DNA of 64,000 nucleotides from a virus: positions 1 through 64,000 of IMG/VR virus record IMGVR_UViG_3300036892_000014. One strand, 5' to 3'. A program made the translations under genes and the position numbers. Below the pieces are notes generated by a model, which saw only the letters and a list, made by a program, of their open reading frames with translations, searched no databases and had not been told where the DNA came from. Below are positions 44,301-53,339 of the stretch, piece by piece (position 1 is the stretch's first letter; every line of letters starts with the position of its first letter).

Positions 44301-47244
44301 AGCCGAAGGAATCAAGCCAGTCAACCCCTCGCTCGAAGAAAAGCCCGAGCTAACGCACCGCAAGACTCCGCAAGGTGGGGAAGTTAGCCTAGACAGCGAA
44401 CAGAATGGGTTGATAAAGAACCGTGGCTGGTTGACGTATGCCAACGAGGGCGACACCGCGCACGTACGAGTATCCGACATGGACCAAGCGTTCCGTGGTC
44501 AGGGACACGGACAGAAGATGTATGAGCGTGCTGCGGACGAGGCTCGTGCAAATGGCTCGAAGGTTCTAGCCAGCGACGTGCCCGACCAGATGTCTACGGA
44601 TGCTGTCCGCGTCTGGGACAAGCTATCTGAGAAGCACCCAGGCGAGATCGAGAAGACGCCGACGGGATACCGTTGGAACCTAGAAGCGAAGCCTGAGATC
44701 AAGCCAGAGAATCCTGCGCTAAGCGATTATCAAGTTCCAACTAGAAAACATTTAAGTACACCAGATGAGGCGTCGAACCCTGGTGCAACAGTAAAAACCA
44801 TGCAGCACGAGTTGGGTCACTACATGGTCGGGCACAATGAGGGCTTAGAAGCGAAGGGGATATTGAGGCACACTCATCCAGATGTGCCGAGCGGCACAAA
44901 TGCGGCGGTATCGTGGGACACATCTATTCTCGACCAAAACACGGGTCGAGTTAAGCCGGAAAAGGTTCCAAGCGTGGTTCGAATGGCGATGGGCGGGATT
45001 GCTCAAGATGAAATCTTAGGCATTCCGAGAGCCGAGAATCGTAACTTCAATACCAAATTCTCAATTGGTGACGGGCGTCTTGCTAGGAAAATTCTCCACG
45101 ACGCGGGCTACACACCCGAACAGATTGAACCGATGTTGCATCAGGCTATAGATGATGCAAAAGCGCACTTGACAAAGCCTGCGGTTTCTGATATTCTCAG
45201 GGAGAATGCAGGTACGAGAGAGAATGGTCTTTCGAACCAGTATCATTACAGCCCAGAACGCCTAAAGGCGATGGGAGACGAGGCAGCAAGGAGGATAGCA
45301 AATGAGCCTAACAACGGAGCAGCTATTACAGAAGGTGGCAGAGGACGTGCAGAAAATGTCGCCGGAAGAGAAGGCGAGGCTCAGGGAGCAGTTGGACAAG
45401 GAGTTCCTAAAGAAGGGATAAAGCCAGAGAATCCTGCGCTATCCAATGAAGATTTACAACGTGGCTTGAAAGAGACTACCACAGGCAACCCCGACCACGA
45501 TCAGATGATTCGAAACGCTGGCGGAATTCCTGCGGGCAACATGGGCGGCAAGCTGCCACTGTATCACGACCCGACATCTGGTTCAACGCTCGCCACAGAA
45601 GCGCACAACATGAGTGAGGCAGAGGTTCGCAGAAATTTACACGAATCTAGAGCAGCGTTTGCGCCGCAGAATGCCGTCGCAGAACAAGCGAAGTCTGGCG
45701 GCTTCAGTTTCAACCCGAAGGACGGTAGCGTCCCGAAGGACGGATACATGGTTGAGACCCATCTCGACCGCGGCAAGGACCTAGGTCACCCTCCGACAAC
45801 GGACGACATCAAACAGTTTATCGCAGACAATAAGGACGTTCTGGACAAGAATCCGAACCTCCACGTCGGCGGTTGGGGTAACACGCTAGGAATCTCAGAA
45901 CGTATCGCTGACCAAGATGCTGCAATCAAGGCAGGCACAGACAGGAATCAGAAGGCTATCTTCGACGTGAAGAGCGGCAAGGACATCCAGACAGGCGGTA
46001 CGGGCGCAGTGCCGATCAAACCCGCGAACCCAGCGCTTTCGAAGGCTCAGTACCCAGAAAATCCAGAGGGATTTGAGAATATCCACCCCGACTTGTTGAA
46101 GAGCATGGAGCCGGACGAGAAGGAATTCGTAAAGGGTGACAAGCGTAAGCAGACTGCAATCGAAAAGTCTTACAATGACATCAAGCCTACCATCGATGAA
46201 ACCAAGGCAGCCATGCAAGCGGGTGGTGCTCTGGGCGGTTGGTGGCAGAGATTCATGGACACGTTCAAGGCACTCGGCGAGCCCACAGAGGCCGCGAAGA
46301 TCGAGCAACTCGGCCCAGAGCATGCGGAGGCTTTGAAGGCTTGGCACTCAGCGGTATCGGGTAACAAATCAGTCTCGGACGCTAATAGAACTGCATGGGG
46401 CACCTACGCCGACTGGCTAGACCAGGGTCGCCCGAAGGATCGCGAATCAATTAACAAGATCGTTGCGGCGAATGGGAAGCCAAAAGGCAATGCTGCAATA
46501 TCAGATACCATCAAGAACGGTAAGGTCATCAACAAGGGATTGGATACGACGAAGCTGCACAGCTTAATCAACTCTCCGCAGATGCGCGACGTGAATCCTG
46601 AGCCGTTTCACGGCGGTATATTCAATCCGAACAACCCGAGTCCAATAGCGGGTGTGTCGAACGGTGCTAGGAAGATTCCGTCAATGGGCGCTACCGTAGC
46701 TGGCGAGGGAAACCTGAATCGCTTGGTGCTCGACGCTCACATGCTCGACTTTTACGGCGAGAACGGTTGGACGGATAATAAGTACATTGCGCATTCTATT
46801 CACCTTCGTCAGGCTGCCGAGGAACTAGGCTTGAAGGCTGGAGAAGGGCAAGAGCAGATATGGGGCACTGTTCTAGGTATTAAGAAGTTGTTACGTGAGG
46901 GTGTGCCTACTAGCGACATACCGCACGAGCTAACAAATGATGTTGTAAATTCTATCGGAAAGGACTATGCTGATATCATCAGGGAAGACCCAGAGCTGAA
47001 TACGATATTTGAACAGCTCAAGAAGCATGGGATCGACCCGGGAGGCACACGTGCTCAATCAAGACTCGCAGAAATTACCAACAAGCCAGCAGTTAAAGAA
47101 ACGGGAGCTAATCAAGACCTTCTTACAAATGTTGCTGAAAGAATCAAAGGAAGGCTCAAGAACCTCCCAGAAGCCGACGACTCCAGCTTCAACTTTGGAG
47201 CAAACGTAAAGTCGAAGGCAGGACTCGCTGCGCTCAGGCATTAA
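41302..47244 (+). CDS. giant multidomain internal virion protein (polyvalent-protein type), 1980 aa
   Basis: Ala-rich coiled-coil N-terminus, a Gly-rich segment (about 545-590), then enzyme-like modules. A degenerate metallopeptidase domain has HDMAH near residue 768. A GNAT-like domain has QAFRGQGHGQKMYERAADEA near 1070. An apparently intact zinc-peptidase domain has HELGH near 1170. Long charged linkers separate them, and a C-terminal domain carries NRLVLDAHMLDFYGENGWTD near 1810. Such polyvalent proteins are thought to enter the host with the DNA. Confidence 0.7.
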   Translation: MAQDWFAQNAPTATATAPAPQAQPAAPAPAQAASAPAGGDWFTKNAPKPQAAQANVEGAPTHILEGGVIKRFGERLGQSLGMPTNQAELQAAAPTTGDYAELATGTKPLIDAGKMLYNYGKTALQGAHEAGQEIGEAGTNIAEGGPVGANIGKAAGGVLHGALSAVPFVGAPLEQAGVDVHAGNYAGTIGGMLGVLAQIEGPHAVDEVLQSRAVKLAETNHASAEAQHNIRVKELDTHLNQAQAASAAADQAVAAEQAGTGTRQQTIDAKNYASEAAAQAKKSQQALAEATVAKNTAAYERDKVVRKTVDDVQKSKPVVDQKQTKAQAGALEDSMKSAPPAANGPAAYTVDDAKIARGYEEQEHAKKPVTTIQGRAEALQNISDRIDDRVGEYVQDYANEPISTNVNMDVRGELAKSPKADFVEKGMAELENWNLTDPSMAEAQKLVTDLNAENRATLKKNFWDVATALKVDPAFAARQAALDSLRKGIDGTLVDHGVDGVRQLRNDQASIIRVKSAVEKQALNGDQVVRGSGQAGRLRNFAARSADKVGAVGGGISGGVAGAAYGPAASVYGIISGARMGEELGRWVGKKIQPGDVTRDALIERSNKTTGAGRAITDIKDNNARPSNPPGFPTPPAPTDALSQRDILQIQREQSPLHGELATHLNKSVNDPKASYAALEKQFMDDYEDKVRNGVKIEPADKQLFGKINQQDLSDNQAVQKMQQEQAEKVAAGQKLLPTATLPENAEPAMQMRGRMQKGMNTQNALVHDMAHAVVADEIMGDKLPSLGINSHLHPENAGTSAVATAAFDWSKFVDEDGNMDPKKFAPAIDDLATVFVSGGIANDLFHDIPFTENHHLGADLHILRRLMNAIDIDKPTQQAIVTRAGQRAAEILSRPGVEDVLHEHAAVREPGLDSHMHVSPERMQQIIQDVKGGDNEVGNEPASGNGKPNRNPEQGAEERRGKGAAEGAKAATKDDVGKVVGKEREGSAEGTGKETGSKQAEGIKPVNPSLEEKPELTHRKTPQGGEVSLDSEQNGLIKNRGWLTYANEGDTAHVRVSDMDQAFRGQGHGQKMYERAADEARANGSKVLASDVPDQMSTDAVRVWDKLSEKHPGEIEKTPTGYRWNLEAKPEIKPENPALSDYQVPTRKHLSTPDEASNPGATVKTMQHELGHYMVGHNEGLEAKGILRHTHPDVPSGTNAAVSWDTSILDQNTGRVKPEKVPSVVRMAMGGIAQDEILGIPRAENRNFNTKFSIGDGRLARKILHDAGYTPEQIEPMLHQAIDDAKAHLTKPAVSDILRENAGTRENGLSNQYHYSPERLKAMGDEAARRIANEPNNGAAITEGGRGRAENVAGREGEAQGAVGQGVPKEGIKPENPALSNEDLQRGLKETTTGNPDHDQMIRNAGGIPAGNMGGKLPLYHDPTSGSTLATEAHNMSEAEVRRNLHESRAAFAPQNAVAEQAKSGGFSFNPKDGSVPKDGYMVETHLDRGKDLGHPPTTDDIKQFIADNKDVLDKNPNLHVGGWGNTLGISERIADQDAAIKAGTDRNQKAIFDVKSGKDIQTGGTGAVPIKPANPALSKAQYPENPEGFENIHPDLLKSMEPDEKEFVKGDKRKQTAIEKSYNDIKPTIDETKAAMQAGGALGGWWQRFMDTFKALGEPTEAAKIEQLGPEHAEALKAWHSAVSGNKSVSDANRTAWGTYADWLDQGRPKDRESINKIVAANGKPKGNAAISDTIKNGKVINKGLDTTKLHSLINSPQMRDVNPEPFHGGIFNPNNPSPIAGVSNGARKIPSMGATVAGEGNLNRLVLDAHMLDFYGENGWTDNKYIAHSIHLRQAAEELGLKAGEGQEQIWGTVLGIKKLLREGVPTSDIPHELTNDVVNSIGKDYADIIREDPELNTIFEQLKKHGIDPGGTRAQSRLAEITNKPAVKETGANQDLLTNVAERIKGRLKNLPEADDSSFNFGANVKSKAGLAALRH

Positions 47245-47303
47245 AACTTAAATCTTCTTCAGGGCGTCCGTAGTTCGGGCGCTCGTTGTATTTTCGGAGC
47301 ACT

Positions 47304-48083
47304 ATGTACAGCACAAAGATAATTCTGGAAATTCAGGACAAAATCGGAGAGTACGTCGTCATCGAGAAGGATTCTCATGACTATGACGGTCCAGTCGATC
47401 TGTGCTGCGGACCATCTGGCTCGGAAGAAAACATAGCGAATCAGCAAGCAGGACTCGGCAGCGCCCTGACTGGTTATCTGAATTCGAGCTTCGCCAACCA
47501 GCAAGATGTCTTGTCTAATTTGAATTCACAGCTTAACCCAATCCTGGCGCAGGGGCCATCACAGGCTGGATTCTCCCCGACCGAAACTGCACAACTAAAT
47601 ACACAGAATATTAACTCTAATGCAGCGGCAGCATCTAATGCAGAACGCAGCGTTGATTCTAAGTTGGCAGGACAGGGCGGGGGGCAGAACGGAGTTTCTA
47701 GTGGCATCAAGAATCAGATCGACGCCAGTCTAGCGTCTACGGCTGCGGGCAATACGGCAGCAGGCCAGACACAGATCGGGCTCGCTAGTGAAGCGCAAGG
47801 GAACGCGAACTGGAAGACTGCGGCTGCGGGCTTGAACGCTCTTGGGCAGCAGTATGGAAGTTCGGCACAGACCTTCGGTGGACAAGCTGATACAGCAGAA
47901 GCTAATGCATTCGGTTCAGCTAACCAGATTCAAACACAGAAGAATCAAGAGCAGGCGGACATTGCTGGCGCAGTTACAAGTTTGCCAGGTATGATTGCCC
48001 CAGGGGCGGGCATGCTGTCAGCAGGTATATCAGCGTTGAGCCCGAATGCCGATACCGGATTCTTAGACGCTATTGCCGGTTAG
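47304..48083 (+). CDS. internal virion or minor tail protein, 259 aa
   Basis: Start at 47304 (MYSTKIILEIQDKIGEYVVI) with CGGAG upstream; a TTG at 47286 is also in frame. After a short N-terminal domain with CC at residues 34-35, the protein is Gln/Ala/Asn-rich and helical, ending in a Gly/Ala hydrophobic stretch. It resembles small injected virion proteins; not assigned. Confidence 0.55.
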   Translation: MYSTKIILEIQDKIGEYVVIEKDSHDYDGPVDLCCGPSGSEENIANQQAGLGSALTGYLNSSFANQQDVLSNLNSQLNPILAQGPSQAGFSPTETAQLNTQNINSNAAAASNAERSVDSKLAGQGGGQNGVSSGIKNQIDASLASTAAGNTAAGQTQIGLASEAQGNANWKTAAAGLNALGQQYGSSAQTFGGQADTAEANAFGSANQIQTQKNQEQADIAGAVTSLPGMIAPGAGMLSAGISALSPNADTGFLDAIAG

Positions 48084-48095
48084 CAAGGAAGCTAA

Positions 48096-49043
48096 ATGAG
48101 TTTACTAAATAATTTATCAACGAGTGTAGCATTTTCCAAGCCATTTCTTGCGGGCGTATCTCTCTTCGCATGGAACAACTCGGAACCTGCGTGCAGCGTC
48201 CAGCAGTTGGTACGCAATATAATTCTAGGTGCCCCGTATATATGGCCATGGAATCGCTCAAATTTTCCACTGACTATCACAACCGCCAACCAAGATTATC
48301 CAGTCTCTATTCCAAATTTCGGATTCTTAGAGAAGGGTTCGCTTCAAGACAGCACAGGAAAATTCTATCAAATTCCGACCGTGTATAATACAACTGGGTT
48401 GGCTGTAAGTACGACCAAGGCCCGTCCTATGACGATATCGATAGAAACAAATGATGGGAATGGGAATCTCTTACTGCGTTTCAGTGCCGTACCCGACCAA
48501 AGTTATACCGTAAATCTTGTCTATCTGAGGGCATCTGCGCCCGAGGGCATCGGTGTTCAGCCAAATGGAATCGCCAGTGCAGCAGCCGCATCACAGGGGA
48601 ATACGGCCTATACAGGTTCATTTAACCCCGCGGCGCTTCCTGCGTTGTCATACACAGTCATATCTGGATTTGTCAACGCGGGGAACAACGGAACATTTGT
48701 GATCGTCTCCTGCTCAGCTACAACACTAGTCGTAGCCAATGAGAATGGTGTTGTGGAAACGCCGCTTACCACGGCAAGTGCATTTCCAAATGCATGGGCT
48801 CCGATTCCAGATCAATTCTCGGATATCTTCAACCCACTGTTTTTGGCAGAAATGGCTGCACCCTATGACCCGCAATTATCCGCGGAGTACCGTAAGCGTG
48901 GTATGGCGGCATTGATCGCACGTCAGGATGGGTTGCTAGCAACGGCGAAAAATGTATTCGCTGAAACGTCGCAAGACAAGGAAGCTGAGAAGCAGCGTGA
49001 AGCGCTTGAAGTAACTCAGGCCGTTCAGGCTCGCGGAGTTTAA
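48096..49043 (+). CDS. tail tubular or adaptor-like protein, 315 aa
   Basis: LVRNIILGAPYIWPWNRSNF and ANQDYPVSIPNFGFLEKGSL correspond to the 447-aa protein at 30854. Residues about 165-230 carry a diverged copy of the dispersed beta module (VISGFVNAGNNGTFVIVSCS). The C-terminal helix KRGMAALIARQDGLLATAKN is typical of this protein type. Likely part of the tail connector. Confidence 0.6.
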   Translation: MSLLNNLSTSVAFSKPFLAGVSLFAWNNSEPACSVQQLVRNIILGAPYIWPWNRSNFPLTITTANQDYPVSIPNFGFLEKGSLQDSTGKFYQIPTVYNTTGLAVSTTKARPMTISIETNDGNGNLLLRFSAVPDQSYTVNLVYLRASAPEGIGVQPNGIASAAAASQGNTAYTGSFNPAALPALSYTVISGFVNAGNNGTFVIVSCSATTLVVANENGVVETPLTTASAFPNAWAPIPDQFSDIFNPLFLAEMAAPYDPQLSAEYRKRGMAALIARQDGLLATAKNVFAETSQDKEAEKQREALEVTQAVQARGV

Positions 49044-52000
49044 ATGGGACAGCAACTATTTGGAAAGGAAGGGGCGCAAACAGGGAAGGGGCCGAAGTGG
49101 ACTCCTCTGCTTGCGGACAGACTCTTCACAGGTTTGTTCACGAATCGTGCGCCGCTCGGGGACACTGCGGATTCGTTTGCTGCGAAGCTTTACTATGGCG
49201 GACGCAAAGATACATTGTGGGATGACGGAACCGGAGACTATTCTAAGAACGTAGAACTCACAAATAAGTTGACGCTGCAACGACGTTTCGGACTTTCTGA
49301 ATTTTCTAGTTTCTTGTATCCGACACCTCCTAATCGAGCATATAGGTTCGAACTATCTACCGGAGATATTCAGGTAATCATTGATACTCCGTCTGGTGTG
49401 TATTGGGATCAGCAAGACGGTAATGTCGTATTATTGTATTCAAAGGTTGGCGCACCGATCACAGCGGATGCCCTTTTCGCGGGGTTGCCGGGGAATCCTG
49501 CGGTAGCAGTCGTTTCCGCTGCGAATGATTTTGAGAACGGGCAGAGGGTTTACCTCAGCGGCACTATAAACGGAAGCGGTGAACTAAACGGGTGGCAGAC
49601 GGTACTTATCGCAAACCCAGTAACCGGGCAGTTTCAGTTCGATTTTCCTGTTACAGGCGATATAGAATATTTTAATGGGACGCCCGATGTGGGTTTTGTT
49701 AGCACGTCAGGGCCTGCTTATTTTCAGTCTGTGGGCGATATTCTTTATATCGGAGATGGGCCCAACCTTTACGCCTATACCCCGTTGAACACGAACGTTT
49801 CCGGCATAGGAAATAATCAAATTTGGCTATGGGGTATCCAACCTCCAACGAACCAACCACTTTTGACAGTTACGCCATCTGGTAGCGCTGCTGTTGCATG
49901 GCAGGCGGATACCGCATTTACGACCATGGGTCTAGTTATCGACGCGGGCGCGGGTGGTACAGGTGATATCTTTCAATTAGTCAATGTGAACGCTGCATTG
50001 ACAAATTCTACACAGTTCGCGACGACGGGAAACGGTCAGCCAGCATGGAACCAAATTCCGGGCGGGACAACTACAGATAACACCATCACATGGACGAACA
50101 AGGGACCTATCGTCGCCTGGACTCCGGACACTGCGTACAACAATGCGACTCTCGGTGGAACTTTGGCGCAACCTTGTATTATTTACGATCCAGGTTGTTC
50201 CGCATGCTATATTTCAACCAGTTCATCGGTGGGAACCAGCAGCCAAAATAAACCAAAATTCACTGGGGCATTTGGCCAAAAGATTTTAGATGGAACGGAC
50301 TTTAGCGGTGTCTTCTGGTTCTGCCTGGGCTCGCCGAAGATTATGGGAATCTGGCAGCCAAGTACGGCATATCCTGCGCTCGGTTCTGTTCATGATAACG
50401 ACTCAGTCTCGGGTATTTCCGAACCCGTTGGCCCTGTTGCTGCGGGCATCGGCGGCGCAACGCCTCAGCAAATTTTCTGGCAGACATCAGCGGGCGGAAC
50501 ATCGGGCACGGGTGGCACGGGTCCGTTTCAAATGGGGACGGCGGTGGGCACGCTTACGACTGACAACAATAACATTCAGTGGCTGGCGTTAGGAAGCCCG
50601 ACATGGACAGCCGGTCGCACCATCTTGGGCTACACGACCTTCGGCGCAGTCTTCACTGCGATCAAGGACTCTAACGGAAACTTCCAGGTCGCGCTGACTT
50701 CAGGAACGGCGGGAACGGTGCAGCCGGTATGGCTGACGGAATACGGTCAGGTCACGACCGAGACAGGCGGAACGCTTGTCCAGTGGGTTAACGTTGGTCC
50801 TAGCATGAACTGGGTAGCGTCTACAATCTTCTACCTACCAGTCGGGGGCTTTGCTCCTCCAACGGGTGCAGGCGCAGGAACGGATAACCCGTACCCCGGT
50901 TCAATCGTAGTTGATACGAACGGGAACCTACAAGCGGTAATAGCTTCTGGCGTCAGTGCAGGCTCTCACCCAGTTTGGGCAACCATCTTAAACAATTCAA
51001 CAACGGATGGTACAATCACATGGCGAATGGTCGGAACACAGTCTGTGGAAAGTCTTTCTTGGCTTACATCGCATACCTGGGCAGTAAGTTACAAGGCACG
51101 TTCGACTGACGATTATTACTCAACCAAATTGACCACGACGAGCGCAACAGGTGTTAGCACGACTGCGCTACCGATTCCACCAGGACGTAAGCAACCGCTA
51201 CCAGCAATCACAGGTTCAGGGACGGGAGATATTTCATCTGCATCTCCAGTTACAACACTGACAGGAGCAAATGCAGGAGCAGTCGTACAACTTCAAATTC
51301 TAGGCAGCACGAACCCAGCCGTTGACACGATTGTAATCTGGCGCGATGCGGATGGCGGCGGTCTCGATAATATGTTTGAGTTAACCGAAATTCCGAACGT
51401 ACCGCCAATTAACGGTGTAGCACAATTCGCTTATTTCAATGACTACTTGCCAGATATTCCGACGACAGTCAGTGGAGTATTGTTGCCCGGATTGGACAAT
51501 CTAAGTCCAGCTCCGATTGACGATGTGAACGATCCGCCTCCTGCGGGCTATCTCCCGATGGCGTTCTACTATGAGCGCATCTGGGGGTCGGTAGGAAATA
51601 CCGCTTACATTTCTGGCGGCCCAGACACCTTGGTGGGTAATCCGAATTCTTGCTTTAATCCGTCGGACAATTTCTCATTCTCAAGTCAAATTACGAGAAT
51701 TCAACCGAATCCGTCTGTGATGCTTTGCTTCACTACGTCCGATATAGACGGTGTTTATGGCGGCCCGCAGACTGCGTCATTTTACCCGGGCAATGTATCA
51801 CCTGGTATCGGGTTACGCTCATTCAATGCATTGGACACGTACGGTGGGGAAGTTTACTTCTTCAGTTCTGGAAGGCAGTTCATGACACTGTCTCCGAATC
51901 TAAGCGTTGCTGAACTAGGATTTCCGGTTCAAAATGTTCTAGCAAATATTGACCCGACTAATGCATATGTTGCGGTTCTGCAAGCAGAGGGAGATAACTC

Positions 52001-53339
52001 AATCTACGTGGGTACTGGCTTGAGTCCTTCTGCCGTTGGAATCGGAACGATTACGCCGGGAACAGATGCGCTAAAGGCTGCCCTAGGAATTGCGGCAACT
52101 TACGCGTTACTAGCAGCCGCAGGCATCACGAATTCGGGTGCCACATTAATCACAGGCGGAAATATCGGCTCATTCCCGACCACGAGCATCACGGGATTCG
52201 TCGGAAGCAACTTCACTCCACCTGCGACAACGGACAATACAGATGCTGCGGCAGCCCAGACGGCAGCATTAAGTGTATACAATTTGTATTCTGGGTTGAC
52301 GTTCGTATCGTTGAGCGCGTCATCCGCTGATTTGTCTGTTCTAGGTAACGGAGCTACGGCTTCGACTTATAATGCAGGAAATTACTCAGCGGGAACGAGT
52401 ATGGATATTCCTACAAGCATCACGCTAGACGCTCAAGGCAACCCAAACGCAGTCTTTGTATTCAAGGCTGGTAGCACGTTGGTTCTAGAGAGCGGGGCAT
52501 CAATCATCTTAGCCAATGGCGCTCAAGCTGAAAACGTTGTGTGGCTCGTGGGCAGTTCAGCCACGACTGTAGGCACCGTAGGCGTATTCAATGGAAACAT
52601 TCTAGCTAACACGAGCATCAGTCTCGGCGGTGGAACCTTGAACGGTCGTGCTCTAGCAGGCATCGTAACCAGTTCGGGGGCAATCACTATCGCGACAGCT
52701 ACAAATATCACGGTTCCGAGTATCGCTACGGTATTGACTCCTGGTGGAGGAACCGGAACAGGTTGGTACAGATTAAATCCTCGCCAGATGCCCGAGCAGA
52801 CTGCGGTATGGTCTCCGTTTGCTGCGCCGGTCACGGGTTGCAAGATGCTTCAGACGATTGAAATATCCACTGGCGTGCATAAACTTCTAGTCGGCAGTAC
52901 ATTAGTCAATGAGCCAATTGGGGAGCGCAACACATCAATATTCACCGATCTAGGCGCATCTTATCCTTCATACTTCACAATCGGTTCTCTAGTGTTGTGT
53001 CCGCCGTCGCAGATTGCCGTTCTCGGTTTCATTGAGGGTGATTATGCTGCGCTAGGCGATCATCCACAGGTCAGTGTTCTTTTGAATGAAGTCTCGGGGG
53101 ATTTCACGAACGTGCCATTTACAGGAATCTATGATTCTCCATCGGTCTACGGAGACAGTGGAACCATAATTCCTACAAGCTATTATCCGCTGCGCTATGA
53201 ATTTAGCGGCATCTTAGATGATAACACCGAACCTAGGGTAGCTCGTCACTTGATGATGCAGTTTGATTTTGGCGTCCAGCCCGTAGGTTCAGAACTTTGG
53301 GATTTCACTTTGTATGGGCATGTCATGCAGGAAAAGTAA
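49044..53339 (+). CDS. tail hub protein with an inserted DUF3494 domain, 1431 aa
   Basis: N-terminal LLADRLFTGLFTNRAPLGDT and YGGRKDTLWDD match the start of a tail protein family widespread in podoviruses and uncultured phages. The middle is a string of beta repeats. After DNSIYVGTGLSP the chain is interrupted at residues about 1010-1235 by a complete DUF3494 domain, then resumes with GTGWYRLNPRQMPEQTAVWS. The insertion sits where homologs pass directly from YVG to TGWYR (recalled, not searched). Confidence 0.75.
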   Translation: MGQQLFGKEGAQTGKGPKWTPLLADRLFTGLFTNRAPLGDTADSFAAKLYYGGRKDTLWDDGTGDYSKNVELTNKLTLQRRFGLSEFSSFLYPTPPNRAYRFELSTGDIQVIIDTPSGVYWDQQDGNVVLLYSKVGAPITADALFAGLPGNPAVAVVSAANDFENGQRVYLSGTINGSGELNGWQTVLIANPVTGQFQFDFPVTGDIEYFNGTPDVGFVSTSGPAYFQSVGDILYIGDGPNLYAYTPLNTNVSGIGNNQIWLWGIQPPTNQPLLTVTPSGSAAVAWQADTAFTTMGLVIDAGAGGTGDIFQLVNVNAALTNSTQFATTGNGQPAWNQIPGGTTTDNTITWTNKGPIVAWTPDTAYNNATLGGTLAQPCIIYDPGCSACYISTSSSVGTSSQNKPKFTGAFGQKILDGTDFSGVFWFCLGSPKIMGIWQPSTAYPALGSVHDNDSVSGISEPVGPVAAGIGGATPQQIFWQTSAGGTSGTGGTGPFQMGTAVGTLTTDNNNIQWLALGSPTWTAGRTILGYTTFGAVFTAIKDSNGNFQVALTSGTAGTVQPVWLTEYGQVTTETGGTLVQWVNVGPSMNWVASTIFYLPVGGFAPPTGAGAGTDNPYPGSIVVDTNGNLQAVIASGVSAGSHPVWATILNNSTTDGTITWRMVGTQSVESLSWLTSHTWAVSYKARSTDDYYSTKLTTTSATGVSTTALPIPPGRKQPLPAITGSGTGDISSASPVTTLTGANAGAVVQLQILGSTNPAVDTIVIWRDADGGGLDNMFELTEIPNVPPINGVAQFAYFNDYLPDIPTTVSGVLLPGLDNLSPAPIDDVNDPPPAGYLPMAFYYERIWGSVGNTAYISGGPDTLVGNPNSCFNPSDNFSFSSQITRIQPNPSVMLCFTTSDIDGVYGGPQTASFYPGNVSPGIGLRSFNALDTYGGEVYFFSSGRQFMTLSPNLSVAELGFPVQNVLANIDPTNAYVAVLQAEGDNSIYVGTGLSPSAVGIGTITPGTDALKAALGIAATYALLAAAGITNSGATLITGGNIGSFPTTSITGFVGSNFTPPATTDNTDAAAAQTAALSVYNLYSGLTFVSLSASSADLSVLGNGATASTYNAGNYSAGTSMDIPTSITLDAQGNPNAVFVFKAGSTLVLESGASIILANGAQAENVVWLVGSSATTVGTVGVFNGNILANTSISLGGGTLNGRALAGIVTSSGAITIATATNITVPSIATVLTPGGGTGTGWYRLNPRQMPEQTAVWSPFAAPVTGCKMLQTIEISTGVHKLLVGSTLVNEPIGERNTSIFTDLGASYPSYFTIGSLVLCPPSQIAVLGFIEGDYAALGDHPQVSVLLNEVSGDFTNVPFTGIYDSPSVYGDSGTIIPTSYYPLRYEFSGILDDNTEPRVARHLMMQFDFGVQPVGSELWDFTLYGHVMQEK

